64,000 nt of DNA from an uncultured Gammaproteobacteria bacterium (GCA_951812995.1 CATOTD010000001.1:240694-304693), one strand, 5' to 3'; positions 18,557-28,684 are shown, counted from the stretch's first letter. Notes: generated from the letters alone by a model not told the origin. Numbers and translations: made by a program.

Positions 18557-19825
18557 ATGGCAAGGATACAAGCGATTCGTGGTATGCACGACATTCTCAT
18601 GCACGACACACCACGCTGGCAATTTCTCGAGCAATCCATAACCGCTGTTCTTAAGCAGTATGCCTACCAGGAAATCCGCATACCTATCGTTGAGAAGACA
18701 GCGTTATTCAAACGATCTATAGGTGATAATACAGATGTTGTTTCCAAAGAAATGTACAGCTTTGATGATCGTAGTGAGACCAGCTTGACCTTAAGGCCAG
18801 AAGGTACGGCTGGCTGTGTACGTGCTGGCATTGAACATGGTTTGTTACATAATAAAATCCAACGGCTTTGGTATATCGGCCCCATGTTCCGACGCGAACG
18901 TCCGCAAAAAGGGCGACACCGACAATTTCATCAAATCGGCGTTGAAGCATTTGGTTGCCCGGGTCCGGATATAGATGCTGAGCACATATTAATGTGTGCC
19001 CGTTTCTGGAAAATATTAAACTTGGACGCTATCCGCCTTGAAATAAATTCTCTTGGCAACAGCGAAGCACGCGCTAAATATCGAAAAATACTGGTCGATT
19101 ATTTTTCATCTCACAGCGACCAACTTGATGATGACAGTCGGGTACGACTAACACAAAACCCCTTACGCATACTCGATAGTAAAAACCCAGAGATGCAACC
19201 ATTAGTCAACGCATCACCAACGCTGGATCAATATCTCGATAGTGAATCGGTCGATCATTTTGCCAGATTAAAAACAGTCTTGGATAGTGCCGGAATCAAA
19301 TACAAGGTGAACCCCAGGCTGGTTCGCGGTTTGGATTATTATGGTAGAACTGTTTTTGAATGGATAAGTGATCAACTCGGTACGCAAGGCACGGTCTGTG
19401 CAGGCGGGCGTTATGACGGCCTGGTTGAGCATCACGGCGCATCCTCTACGCCTGCCATCGGTTTTGCCATCGGCCTTGAGCGACTACTGGCATTAGCCGA
19501 TTTCAAGGGTCTGCCAGATAATCAGTCGCCGCACGTTTATTTATTGATGGCGGGAGAGTCAGCGGCTAGGCGTGGTATTCTGTTGGCCGAACAACTGCGC
19601 GATCAATTACCCACACTTAGAATATTGAGTAACTGCGGCGGGGGTAGTCTAAAGCGCCAATTTAAGAAAGCCGACCAATCTGGCGCACAGCTCGCACTCA
19701 TTTTAGGAGAAGACGAACTCACAAAAAACCAGGTTGCCATCAAGTTTTTACGGTCGGATGCTGCGCAAATTACCATCAAATGGACTGAAATATCCAATTT
19801 TCTCAGTGCCCACCTATCCATCTAG
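18557..19825 (+). CDS. hisS: Histidyl-tRNA synthetase
   Basis: Class II aminoacyl-tRNA synthetase charging tRNA-His. With the start at 18557 ([14 protein letters not shown], the usual HisRS beginning) it has 422 residues; the longer frame from 18512 adds a non-homologous 15-residue leader. Motif 2 ([19 protein letters not shown]), the histidine-A motif [12 protein letters not shown], and motif 3 ([13 protein letters not shown]) are intact, with the anticodon-binding domain from about residue 325. Confidence 0.97.
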   Translation: MARIQAIRGMHDILMHDTPRWQFLEQSITAVLKQYAYQEIRIPIVEKTALFKRSIGDNTDVVSKEMYSFDDRSETSLTLRPEGTAGCVRAGIEHGLLHNKIQRLWYIGPMFRRERPQKGRHRQFHQIGVEAFGCPGPDIDAEHILMCARFWKILNLDAIRLEINSLGNSEARAKYRKILVDYFSSHSDQLDDDSRVRLTQNPLRILDSKNPEMQPLVNASPTLDQYLDSESVDHFARLKTVLDSAGIKYKVNPRLVRGLDYYGRTVFEWISDQLGTQGTVCAGGRYDGLVEHHGASSTPAIGFAIGLERLLALADFKGLPDNQSPHVYLLMAGESAARRGILLAEQLRDQLPTLRILSNCGGGSLKRQFKKADQSGAQLALILGEDELTKNQVAIKFLRSDAAQITIKWTEISNFLSAHLSI

Positions 19826-19879
19826 CCAAATAAAATAAAATAACACGCGCTTGCCACTAAACAAACATAAAACCCGCGT

Positions 19880-19885
19880 TATAAT
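19880..19885 (+). promoter_or_regulatory. -10 box before yfgM
   Basis: Consensus TATAAT within gcgttataatgcgc, 66 bases before the yfgM GTG in the 126-base hisS-yfgM gap. No -35 at standard spacing is evident. Confidence 0.35.
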
Positions 19886-19951
19886 GCGCACCCTCTGTGG
19901 GCAAGTGATCCCAAGCTAAGTAATTGAAGTGTTGCCAGGAGATTTTAAGAA

Positions 19952-20584
19952 GTGGATATCTACAAAACAGAAGAAGAGCAAGTCAAAGCATTTAAAAAGT
20001 GGTGGCATGAAAATGGTAAATCCATCATTGCTGGCATTGTCATTGGTATTGCAGCACTTTTGGGTTGGCGCGAATATGAGCATTATGCAGTGCTTCAGGC
20101 TGAGGCAGCTTCAACATTATATGCGCAAATGCTGGATGCCGCGCGTGACAATGATACTGAGAACAGCAGTATTTACGCTAACCGCATCATCGAAGATCAT
20201 AAAACTGGCACCTATGCCGTATTCGCATCATTGATGCGTGCCAAAATTGCCGCTGAGGCGGGTGATCTTGAACAAGCAGAGGCACATCTGCGTTGGGTTC
20301 TCGATAATAATTCACTAGCAGGGCTGGAACATATCGCCCGCTTGCGTCTGGTGCGGGTGTTAATTGCTGGTGCTAAACTCGAACTTGCAACAACAACGCT
20401 TAATGCACGTAAACCAGATGAATTTATAGCCCAATATGAAGAATTACGCGGTGACATTCTTGTCAGACAAGGCAAACATGAAGAAGCGCGCCTAGCCTAC
20501 AAAAAATCACTGGCTAACAGCAGTACTGCTACAGACACGCAATCGATATTGCAAATGAAACTTGATAATTTAGGCAGAGGTTGA
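19952..20584 (+). CDS. yfgM: YfgM-like TPR membrane protein
   Basis: Inner-membrane ancillary SecYEG/PpiD translocon chaperone. The 210-residue protein has the family start MDIYKTEEEQVKAFKKWWHE, one membrane helix (SIIAGIVIGIAALLGW) and periplasmic TPR-like helices. The start is GTG at 19952, with AGGAG ten bases upstream and no nearby ATG in frame. It stops one base before the TTG start of bamB, so the two are a unit; both act in envelope protein biogenesis. Confidence 0.93.
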   Translation: MDIYKTEEEQVKAFKKWWHENGKSIIAGIVIGIAALLGWREYEHYAVLQAEAASTLYAQMLDAARDNDTENSSIYANRIIEDHKTGTYAVFASLMRAKIAAEAGDLEQAEAHLRWVLDNNSLAGLEHIARLRLVRVLIAGAKLELATTTLNARKPDEFIAQYEELRGDILVRQGKHEEARLAYKKSLANSSTATDTQSILQMKLDNLGRG

Positions 20585-20585
20585 G

Positions 20586-21848
20586 TTGACTACAATATTA
20601 CGCATTCCAGGCTTATTACTTGTTCTATCACTGTGTGTCGGCTGTGGTCTTAAACAGACCGTGGCCGGTTGGATGGGTGGCAATACAGATAATGCTGAAC
20701 CGCCCACACCCCTGATCGATATTGTTGCTACGGCTGATATAACAAAACGCTGGTCGGAAAATATTGGCAAAGGTACTGATGAGTTATTCATCAAACTTAC
20801 GCCAGCCGTTTTAGTCGATCAAATCTTTATCGCCGATACACGCGGTGATATTGTAGCACTGTACACTGAAACGGGTAAGGATATCTGGCGTAACGACAGT
20901 GAGTTGCCTATTACGGGAGGGCCGGGAGCGGATGAGAACCTGGTTATAGTCGGTACCCGTGAAGGTGATGTCGTTAGCCTGGCGAGTGAAACTGGCGAGG
21001 AGATATGGCGCACAAAAGTATCAAGCGAAATACTGTCATCACCACGCGAAGCAGATGATATTGTTGTCGTTAGAACCATCGACGGTAAAATCTTCGCTTT
21101 GGATGCCAGCACCGGTAAACGTCTCTGGATCTACGATCGCACAATGCCCGTGCTGACATTGCGCGGCACAAGTACACCCGTTATTGCAAATGATCGCGTT
21201 ATAGTCGGTTTTGATGGCGGTCGTCTCACCGCACTTGAGTTAAAAACCGGTAAATTGATCTGGGAAACAAAGGTGGCGATTGCAAGGGGTAGAAGCCAAC
21301 TTGAACGTATGGTTGATATCGACTCCCAACCCTTGATTTTTGGCGACGCTATTTATGTCACCGCGTTTCAGTCCAATGTATCTTCATTATCATTGGAAAA
21401 TGGACAGATAATTTGGCAACGTGATATATCTTCATACGCTGAACTAAGTGCGGACAGCACAAATTTATATGTCACTGATCATGGCGGAAATGTTTGGGCT
21501 TTAGATCGATTTTCTGGTGCTTCCATCTGGAAACAGGAAGGATTAGCGCATAGGAACGTAACCGGTCCGGCCATTCTAGGCGACAAGATCATTGTGGGCG
21601 ATCTGGAAGGTTATTTACATTGGCTGGACAAAGCGACTGGCGATTTTGCAGCGCGTGTTAAAGTCGGAAGCGATCCGATACTCACAAAACCTATGATTGC
21701 AAACGACACCTTATTTGCCTATTCCAGCGGCGGCAGGCTTGCAGCCTACACCTATGTGAACAATGACGCGACCGGCAGACCCAACAAACCCATCGTAAAA
21801 AAAGAACCCAAAACAGAAAATACTGCCGACGCGACCGGAGACGATTAA
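20586..21848 (+). CDS. bamB: Outer membrane assembly lipoprotein BamB
   Basis: Beta-propeller lipoprotein of the BAM complex. A TTG start at 20586 gives the lipoprotein signal ILRIPGLLLVLSLCVGC (lipobox CVGC). PQQ-like blades recur as W-rich repeats: IVALYTETGKDIWRN, VVSLASETGEEIWRT, IFALDASTGKRLWIY, LTALELKTGKLIWET, NVWALDRFSGASIW. The 420 residues are a little longer than E. coli BamB, with a charged C-terminal extension (KPIVKKEPKTENTADATGDD). Coupled to yfgM; der follows. Confidence 0.96.
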   Translation: MTTILRIPGLLLVLSLCVGCGLKQTVAGWMGGNTDNAEPPTPLIDIVATADITKRWSENIGKGTDELFIKLTPAVLVDQIFIADTRGDIVALYTETGKDIWRNDSELPITGGPGADENLVIVGTREGDVVSLASETGEEIWRTKVSSEILSSPREADDIVVVRTIDGKIFALDASTGKRLWIYDRTMPVLTLRGTSTPVIANDRVIVGFDGGRLTALELKTGKLIWETKVAIARGRSQLERMVDIDSQPLIFGDAIYVTAFQSNVSSLSLENGQIIWQRDISSYAELSADSTNLYVTDHGGNVWALDRFSGASIWKQEGLAHRNVTGPAILGDKIIVGDLEGYLHWLDKATGDFAARVKVGSDPILTKPMIANDTLFAYSSGGRLAAYTYVNNDATGRPNKPIVKKEPKTENTADATGDD

Positions 21849-21968
21849 ACAATAAGATCGCTGCAAATTTCTGGGTATATTCACGGGTGATGATACGAAA
21901 GAATAAACCTTGATGAGCGTTTGACCATGACTCATGAAGCACGTAACAACAAAACGCCAGCAACAACC

Positions 21969-23366
21969 ATGAAACCCCTTATCGCTATCGTTGGCCGCCC
22001 CAATGTTGGCAAATCTACCTTTTTTAATCGTCTGACATCAAGTCGAGATGCCTTGGTCGCTGATCGGCCTGGCATCACGCGTGACCGTCAATATGGCATA
22101 ACACAGCATGCGTCACGATCGTTTCTGATTATTGATACGGGCGGCATTGGTGAAGAAGATCATGACAGCCAAGATGTTGCAAATTTAATGGCCGAGCAAT
22201 CCATGCTGGCGGCACGCGAAGCCTCGGTGTTGGTATGGATCGTTGACGGTCGCGATGGACTGACACCTGTAGATGAGATTTTATATGCCGAATTTAGAAA
22301 ATTGAACAAACCGATATTTCTTGCCGTTAATAAGATTGAAGGCTATGAGCCAGAGGGCATTATGAGTGATTTTTATCGCCTCGGCACAGACTCCATCTGG
22401 CCGGTCTCTTCCAAACGTGGCGATGGCGTAGGAAAACTACTCGATGCCATCGTCGCCGAGATCCAAGATACACCTGTCGAGGATGCGAAAGTATTAAAAG
22501 GACTGACGGTGTCTGTTTTAGGTCGCCCCAATGTCGGTAAATCAACATTGCTAAATCGCATGATCGGTGAAAAACGCTTACTTACTTTCGATCATCCAGG
22601 TACCACACGCGACAGTATAAAAATACCCTTTGCAAAGAATGGTGAAAACTATGTCCTGATCGATACCGCGGGTGTGCGTAGAAAAAGCAAAGTGCATGAC
22701 ATGATCGAAAAGTTCAGTATCTTAAAATCGTTTGCAGCAATTGATGCGGCGAATATTATTATTCTCGTTCTTGATGCCAACGAAGGTGTAACCGAACAAG
22801 ACACGACCCTGTCAGGTATGATCAAAGATAGCGGCAAGTCGCTCATTATCGCTGTGAATAAATGGGATGGCATGGAGGCCGCGGATAAAGAAAGAGTAAA
22901 GGCTTTGCTGTCACGCAAATTCAATTTCGTTGATTATGCACAATATCATTTCATCTCGGCACTGCATGGCACTGGTGTCGGCAATTTATTCAAGACCATA
23001 AACAAAATAAAAACATCGCTGAATATCAATGTCTCGACATCTGACATGACCCGCATACTTGAAGACGCTGTCGCAAAACACCCGCCGCACATGGTACAAG
23101 GTCGTCGTATAAAATTACGCTACGCTCATTTGGGCAGTACCAACCCTATTCGCATCATCATCCATGGCAATCAAACAAACAAAGTATCCGATGCCTACAA
23201 ACGCTACCTTGCCAGCGTCTATCGTAAACGCCTGAAGTTGATCGGCACAAATGTACTCATTGATTTCAAACACGGCGATAATCCATTCAAAGGCAAAAAG
23301 AATATTCTAACCCAAAGACAAATCGCAAAACGTAAACGGCTCATGGCCTACGTTAAAAAACATTGA
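21969..23366 (+). CDS. der: Ribosome biogenesis GTPase Der (EngA)
   Basis: Double-GTPase needed for 50S assembly. G1 motifs occur twice: GRPNVGKSTFFNRL (first domain) and GRPNVGKSTLLNRM (second, about residue 193), with G3 DTGGIG and DTAGVR and G4 NKIE and NKWD. A C-terminal KH-like domain (HMVQGRRIKLRYAHLGSTNP) completes it. I favour the start at 21969 (MKPLIAIVGRPNVGKS, 465 residues), which matches family N termini; 21921 (TTG) or 21927 (ATG) would add 14-16 residues. Last gene of the insertion-free block. Confidence 0.96.
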   Translation: MKPLIAIVGRPNVGKSTFFNRLTSSRDALVADRPGITRDRQYGITQHASRSFLIIDTGGIGEEDHDSQDVANLMAEQSMLAAREASVLVWIVDGRDGLTPVDEILYAEFRKLNKPIFLAVNKIEGYEPEGIMSDFYRLGTDSIWPVSSKRGDGVGKLLDAIVAEIQDTPVEDAKVLKGLTVSVLGRPNVGKSTLLNRMIGEKRLLTFDHPGTTRDSIKIPFAKNGENYVLIDTAGVRRKSKVHDMIEKFSILKSFAAIDAANIIILVLDANEGVTEQDTTLSGMIKDSGKSLIIAVNKWDGMEAADKERVKALLSRKFNFVDYAQYHFISALHGTGVGNLFKTINKIKTSLNINVSTSDMTRILEDAVAKHPPHMVQGRRIKLRYAHLGSTNPIRIIIHGNQTNKVSDAYKRYLASVYRKRLKLIGTNVLIDFKHGDNPFKGKKNILTQRQIAKRKRLMAYVKKH

Positions 23367-23539
23367 TACTCAATTTATTGAAGTTGCGCTTGAAATAATT
23401 AAGTCGCCGTAACAAGCCGTTGGGCAAGATCCGCCGACTAACCAACGAAGCGGACATGTATTCGGTGCCGCCAAAGATAATCTAACGTTAGGCATTCTAA
23501 GACCTGTGCACTAAAGCTCAAAGATGGACCCCAGATTCT
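23367..23539. other. Intergenic debris with a solo R-element end and an IS3-type tip
   Basis: No gene is visible. aagacctgtgcactaaagc at 23499-23517 matches the terminal sequence of the R elements (compare the complement of 28621-28640). The words gaccccagattctgga at 23527-23542 match the tip of IS-D at 32480 exactly over 16 bases, at the junction with IS-B copy 2. Both look like cut-off ends left by earlier elements. Confidence 0.5.
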
Positions 23540-24192
23540 GGAGATAACATAAATCATCTTTCGCAAATTTGAAGAGGCGGTTCCCCTTTATCTGGTTAAA
23601 TAAAAAGTGACATAACCATTTATTTGACCAGGAGAAGAGTCGCCATGAGCGATGATACAAACAAGCACTTGAACAATGTAGTCCCTATTGATGAACAGGC
23701 ACTGCAGGGCCATCTCAACAAAGTGGTACTGAAGACTGTGGAAGACACCCTTAACCAGATTCTGGACGCTGAGGCTGATGCGCTGGTGGGTGCTGATCGA
23801 TATGCACGCACTGAGACGCGCAAAGACGACCGGTCTGGCAGCTACACCAGGAAGTGCCACACAAGGGCTGGAGAGCTTGAGTTAAAGATGCCGAAGCTAC
23901 GCAAGCAGACCTTTGAGATGGCGATCATAGAGCGCTATCGGCACCGTGTAGCGTCAATTGAAGAGGCACTGATTGAGATGTATCTGGCTGGCGTATCGGT
24001 CTGACGGGTGGAGGATGTCACCGCAGCATTGTGGGGTACCCGTGTCAGCTTAGGGACTATTTCAAAGCTCAACCAGCGTATCTATGGGCAGATTGAAGAG
24101 TGGCGTAATCGCCCCATAGGGAGTGATTTCCCTTATGTATACCTGGACGGTGTTGTGCTCAAACGCAGTTGGGGCGGTGCAGTGAAGAACGT

Positions 24193-25491
24193 GGAAGCCT
24201 CTAAAAACCGTGCATTTTGTGGTACGATCTGATTCACTTGATGTGGGAGGATTTTGTTGATGCACGCACCTGGATTGTTTGATTTGACGGATCATTTGGC
24301 GCGGCTTTCGGCGATGGGAGATCCGCTTGAGGTTTTGGAGCGGCACGTTGATTTCGAAGTGTTTCGCCCAGTTCTTGTTGAAGCACTTGGCTATGGGGAA
24401 CGTCCCAAAGGTGGTTGCCCGCCCTATGATGCAGTTGTGATGTTCAAGGTTCTGGTGTTGGCATTGATGCACAATCTGAGCGATGAGCGGATGGAGTTTC
24501 TCATTCGTGACCGTTTCAGTTGGCTGCGGTTCCTGGGATTTCAAATCGGGGAGCCAACCCCCGACCAAAAAACGATCTGGCTTTTCAGAGAGAAGCTGAC
24601 CCAGGCGGGTGTCTGCAAGGCCCTGTTTGCCGCGTTTGAAGCTCAGCTGTGCGCGCGGGGATACAAACCCACCGGCGGTCAGATTATGGATGCCACGTTG
24701 GTCTCCGCCCCGCGCCAGCGGATGACGAAAGAAGAGAAAGCGCGCGCCAAGGCAGGTGAGGCCGCATCTGACATCTGGCCCGATGATCTGTCCAAGGCAG
24801 CGCAGAAAGACACCGATGCGCGTTGGACGGTCAAGTATTCAAAGGCCAAGACGACCAAGGAGGGTGAGGAGGATACTGGCCTTGTCGATATTTCGGTTCC
24901 GCACTTTGGCTACAAGAACCACGTGTCCATTGACCGCAAATGGCGCTTCATCCGGGGTGAGACTGGCACGAATGCGGCTCGCTACGACGGGCATGAACGC
25001 TCCTCGGTTCTGGACGAGACAAACAGCTCGAAGTCTGTTTGGGCCGATACCGGGTACCGCTCGGCCAGGAATGAGGCTTGGCTGAAGGCGCAAGGGTACC
25101 GCTCACACATTCACCGCAAGAAGCCACGCGGCAAACCCATGGCCAGGCATATTCGTCGGGGCAACGCGACACGCTCCGCCATCCGCGCCTGTGTTCGGCT
25201 ACGAGAAAGGGCCCATGGCTCTGACCATCCGCTCAATCGGCCAAACCCGTGCGAAGGCCCGCATGACCATGGCCAACCTGAGCTACAACTTCCGCCGTCT
25301 CATCTTCCACGAGCGACGACAGGCCACAGCCTGACTCTGTCCAAATTCCGGAAATACCCGCCCTGGCAGACCCAAACAGCGCAACACAGCCTCAAATACC
25401 ACCGACCTTGACCTTCACACCCACTATGCGGGTGACAACGACTGGTGCTCGCGTCAAAATCCATCTAGAATCAGCGTTGTTCGAGGCCTCC
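24193..25491 (+). mobile_element. IS-C copy 2 (IS5 family, 1299 bp) with 4-bp target duplication
   Basis: Inserted cleanly in IS-B: acgt is found at 24189-24192 and again at 25492-25495. Inverted ends ggaagcctctaaaaac and ggaggcctcgaacaac. Noticeably more GC-rich than its host region. Confidence 0.95.
24260..25334 (+). pseudogene. IS5-family transposase of IS-C copy 2, same 3' frameshift as copy 1
   Basis: Starts at ATG 24260 behind GGGAGG. It is nearly identical to copy 1, with a few changes (VFAPRQRMTK to VSAPRQRMTK, DTRYRSARN to DTGYRSARN). The frame shift after SAIRACV is shared; it removes the VEHVF stretch with the third catalytic residue and moves GYEKGPMALTIRSIGQTRAK, ending ERRQATA at 25334, into another frame. 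Because the lesion is shared, it predates the last transposition or duplication, so this copy probably moved with transposase supplied in trans. Confidence 0.88.
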
Positions 25492-26222
25492 ACGTTTCTG
25501 TTCTAGTCGCCATAGGTGTTGGGGACGATGGCTACCGCCGCATTCTAGGGATTGTTGAAGGTACTAAGGAGGATAAGGTGGGATGGTCAGGATTCCTGCG
25601 TCATTTGCAGGCACGCGGTCTCAAGGGCATCAGGTTGGTGCTCAGTGATGCCTGTCTTGGGCGCAAGGAGTCTATCGGTGACTTCTACCCTGAAGCTGGC
25701 TGGCAGCGTTGTATTGTGCACTTCTACCGCAACGTCTTCAGTCATATGCCTCGTGGTCGTGTCAAAGAAGTCTCTCGCATGTTGCAGGCTATCCATGCAT
25801 CTGAATATCTGGAATCAGCCAGGCATAAGGCCACGGAGGTTGAGAAGAAACTCAGGGACATGAAGTTATCGAGTGTAGCGGATTGGCTGGACCAGTGCGT
25901 GGCAGAGACCCTGACGTATTATCGGTTTCTGGCAGAGCACTGGATTCGCATTCGGACTAACAATCCTTTGGAGAGGATCATCCGAGAAATCAGGCGGCGA
26001 ACACGAGTAGTGGGAGCATTCCCGGATGGCAACTCGGCGTTGATGCTTTGTGCGGCAAGGCTTAGACACATCGCGGGGAGCTAGTGGGGAACGCGGACAT
26101 ATCTGAACATGGATTTGCTCCAAGAGATGGATAAAGAAAAGGATTTTCAGGTAGCGTAACAACCAGATTTAAGGGAAAACCAAATCAGAAAGTGCGAAAG
26201 ATTATTGGCACTACCATGATGT

Positions 26223-26560
26223 ACCCTGATACCCTCAGTGTTGTCGCTAGCGGTATTTGGTGCTTTCGGTCTCACGGGGATCATGACAGTACCCGCCACG
26301 GTCATGGTCTTTACGCTTATTGGCTGGTTGTTCAAGCGTTTCGAGTATTCATTGAGTGCCAGCAGCGGTAATTGGCATCCTGCTTGACAACATGGCTGAA
26401 AGCGACTTGATCTACTCCTATCAGATCAGTAGCCCAGTGGTACTATCTGCTGGAACGTCCTATTACCATCGTCATTATCGTCCTGCTACGTGTGTTGCTG
26501 ATGGGCAGAAAACTGGTGATCATGTTGAGTTCACAGGTTAACGCACAGGCGGATGCATGA
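26223..26560 (+). pseudogene. Remnant of a TctA-like tricarboxylate transporter subunit, C-terminal end
   Basis: Frames pieced across shifts read IPSVLSLAVFGAFGLTGIMT, VMVFTLIGWLFKRFEYSLS, VIGILLDNMAESDLIYSYQI and WYYLLERPITIVIIVLLRVL. The order (hydrophobic helix, short polar turn, xGxxLxxMxExxL, ERPI, hydrophobic end) resembles the C terminus of the large membrane subunit of tripartite tricarboxylate transporters. At least two frameshifts are needed. IS-B copy 2 cuts off the rest. Identification is by memory of the family. Confidence 0.4.
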
Positions 26561-26627
26561 AAGTTTCCCCCTCATTCAGTTTTTTGCGGGCATCGGACCG
26601 GGGTTCGTCGGGGGCAGACCTCCGCAC

Positions 26628-27880
26628 CTATTCGCCGATTGTGCGCTGACACTGCTTAGTCACGACCTGTTCTATCCGTTGTAGCGCGCCATACTCGCCA
26701 TAAAGGCTTGCAAACCTATCTCTTGATGGCCGCAGGTTCTCCAACAATGTTATAGCAATATCCTGAACCTGTTGCTGAAGAAACCGGGGTCGCAAACCGC
26801 ACTGCTGTGCCAGAGCATCCCAGTGTTTCAGCGACACGACACTGGGGTTTCTTTCGTCGCCGACGGAAAATGCCAGATGATAATCAATACGTTCAATGGC
26901 GCGGGTGCAAACGAGGTCATAAAAAGGAGCTAAGTGAACTTCGCCATCGGGCTGGTATAGTAGAGAAAGGTTTTTGGCATGGCCATCCGAGTTGCCTGTC
27001 AGGACGTTGAAGATTTGCCAGCGAAGCAAATGTTGTACGTCGTTGGCAGGGTCAGTGGAGACATCCTGAACCAGTCAATAACAGTCCGCAAATGTAGGGC
27101 CACCGTCTTCCTGATATTTGCGTTCATGCCCGGAGTCCAGTGCCTGACAGAAATCTTCCTGATGCAACCTGGCAATCTGGCCACTTTCAAGCGGGTATCG
27201 ATCATAGCGCTCAATCAACGCATAGTGCGTGCCCGCAATCGAACGTAGCTGAATGTCGACCACTGGCAAGCCGATAGCTTCCGCCAGCAGGGTCGTAAAA
27301 GTCTCGTAGGCAGGCAGGTAGCGGTAACCCGATAACTCGAACTTCAGGATATGGCTGGAGGGTGATTCTTTTTTTGGTAACCAGTAGGTGCCTTCGTTAA
27401 CCAGGATAGGACACTTATCCTGGCCGCCGGCCAGGGAGAGGCGGGGGCGTTCATTCTCTCAGTCCATGTAGAGACCTGGCCACGCCGGGCAACCAGATTG
27501 GCCAGCTCTTCATCCGGGACTTTGTGGTATCCATGTTCTGTTGATGGTTGATGCTCCGCTTGTAATATGGAAAGCGCGCCTGCACATTCGCCACCTATGG
27601 CTCGAAGCAGATTAAAATCGGTATTGGCGATTTTGAGGTCGCGAACTATCTGATCACGGACACCTCCTTCTGGCAGCAGATTGGCGAAAAAGCGGCGAGC
27701 GAGACCATCTTCTGGCATAAAACCTTTCTGTTGAAGAGGCAGTGTGTGGGAGGTGGCAAATTCACCTTGCGCCAGCCATTCCTCTCCATACCGGAAACCG
27801 ATCAGCCCCTGGGTATTCCGCCACAGGTAGCCGACGAGTCGTTGATCGCTCCAGACATTGAGGCCATCGGGATCAAGCAT
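26628..27880 (-). pseudogene. hipA: HipA-type kinase toxin, frameshift plus in-frame stop
   Basis: Start ATG 27880 behind GGAGG, overlapping hipB by eight bases. The N-terminal domain (LNVWSDQRLVGYLWRN, LLPEGGVRDQIVRDL, AIGGECAGALSIL) is in one frame to about 27455. It then shifts to RPRLSLAGGQDKCPILVNEG, PKKESPSSHILKFEL, HYALIERYDR and HQEDFCQAL, meets TGA at 27075-27077, and continues LLRWQIFNVLTGNSDGHAKN and APFYDLVCTRAI. The kinase landmarks (GGQDK, HQED, NSDGHAKN, FYDLV) are still readable, so decay is recent. No active toxin is expected unless the lesions are sequencing errors. Confidence 0.88.
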
Positions 27881-28157
27881 GGCTTCCTCCATCTTGTTTT
27901 GGTGAGGGTCTGGACAGCGTGCCCCCGCGGGGCTGAATGACCACTTCCAGTCCCAGGGTGCGTAACGCTTTTAACACTTTGCCCAGTTCAGCGGTTTCCT
28001 TCCCGCGCTCAAATTCAGATAAAAAGCGAGTGCTCAGGTTTCCCAATCCGGAAATTGTTTCCAATGTCAGCTTTCGTTGTTTTCGATGTGTACGCACCAA
28101 CTTGTCGAGATCTTCAGCCGATCGAATCACACCGTATTGCGCCTGGTCGTCGCTCAT
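27873..28157 (-). CDS. hipB: HipB-type antitoxin, Xre-family repressor
   Basis: A 94-residue helix-turn-helix protein (LDKLVRTHRKQRKLTLETIS, LSTRFLSEFERGKETAELGK) that neutralises HipA and represses its own operon. The start at 28157 is preceded by AGGTGA. It is intact while hipA is broken. Three copies of a TTACCGTACG motif stand directly upstream, consistent with autoregulation. Confidence 0.88.
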   Translation of the reverse strand: MSDDQAQYGVIRSAEDLDKLVRTHRKQRKLTLETISGLGNLSTRFLSEFERGKETAELGKVLKALRTLGLEVVIQPRGGTLSRPSPKQDGGSHA

Positions 28158-28174
28158 ATTTCACCTGATAAAAA

Positions 28175-28289
28175 TTACCGTACGATAAAAAATAGCAGGC
28201 ATATGGCGTAAGATCAATAAATATTTACCGTACGTGATAAATGTACGCTTGTTTGGCTGTTGAGTGCGAATATTATCACGTACGGTAAA
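28175..28289 (-). promoter_or_regulatory. Putative HipB operators
   Basis: Two motifs form a perfect 17-bp inverted pair: tttaccgtacgtgataa at 28224-28240 and ttatcacgtacggtaaa at 28273-28289. A third, shorter site ttaccgtacgataaaa is at 28175-28190, next to the hipB start. The arrangement (one site near the ribosome-binding site, two further up) is that of a cooperative autorepressor. Confidence 0.65.
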
Positions 28290-28459
28290 AATAATTGGCG
28301 GTCAATGCACATAGATAGGGTGGTTCCACTGTAACCACGTGCCGATCAATTGTGCCTGTTCAACCGCCATGACAGGTCATAGACCTGGCGTGGGTGTTGA
28401 TGCGTCCCCAGCGAATTTGGTCTGGTTATACTGGTGGCCATAGATCACAAAATGGTTTC

Positions 28460-28640
28460 ATACGCGGCCACGGCGGTAACGTGGATGGGGATGTAGTCAG
28501 GCCGGGGTTGCGTGTCGCTGGGTCGGGTTGGGCTGGGCCACGGCTGGGTGTGACCAGGTCGGACTGAGTCGGGCTGAGCTGCGTAGTGCTGCGCATGGAT
28601 GGGCTGAGCTGGACAAGTATCGCTTTAGTGCAAGGGTCTT
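28460..28640 (+). repeat. R element R4 (G-rich repeat with one recognisable end)
   Basis: G-rich words (gctgggtcgggttgg, cggactgagtcgggctg, gatgggctgagctgg) run from about 28477 and finish in cgctttagtgcaagggtctt at 28621-28640, the same end as in R1 and R3. The left end is not recognisable. The 63-codon frame over it is repeat-derived. Confidence 0.6.
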
Positions 28641-28684
28641 GATCTGTACGCCCTCCCAGCCGCTTGATATAACCCCTTATCTAA

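Larger units (their letters stand above)
23644..26084 (+). pseudogene. IS256-family transposase of IS-B copy 2, nonsense mutation and insertion
   Basis: From ATG 23644 the frame reads MSDDTNKHLNNVVPIDEQAL, TRAGELELKMPKLRKQTFEM and IEEALIEMYLAGVSV, then meets TGA at 24001-24003 where related transposases have VRRVEDVT; a CGA to TGA change explains it, and IS-B copy 1 carries the same TGA. It continues RVEDVTAALWGTRVSLGTIS to 24192, is split by IS-C, and resumes at 25496 to the end (LVLSDACLGRKESIGD, NNPLERIIREIRRRTR with the catalytic Glu). Confidence 0.88.
23540..26215 (+). mobile_element. IS-B copy 2 (IS256 family), interrupted by IS-C copy 2
   Basis: The left end (aatcatctttcgca from 23552) pairs with the right end (tgcgaaagattatt, 26193-26206); the outermost base is about 23540 and the last 26215. 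IS-C copy 2 is inserted at 24193-25491. The uninterrupted sequence gaacgtttctg is preserved in IS-B copy 1 at about 6247, which defines the insertion point exactly. Confidence 0.85.
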
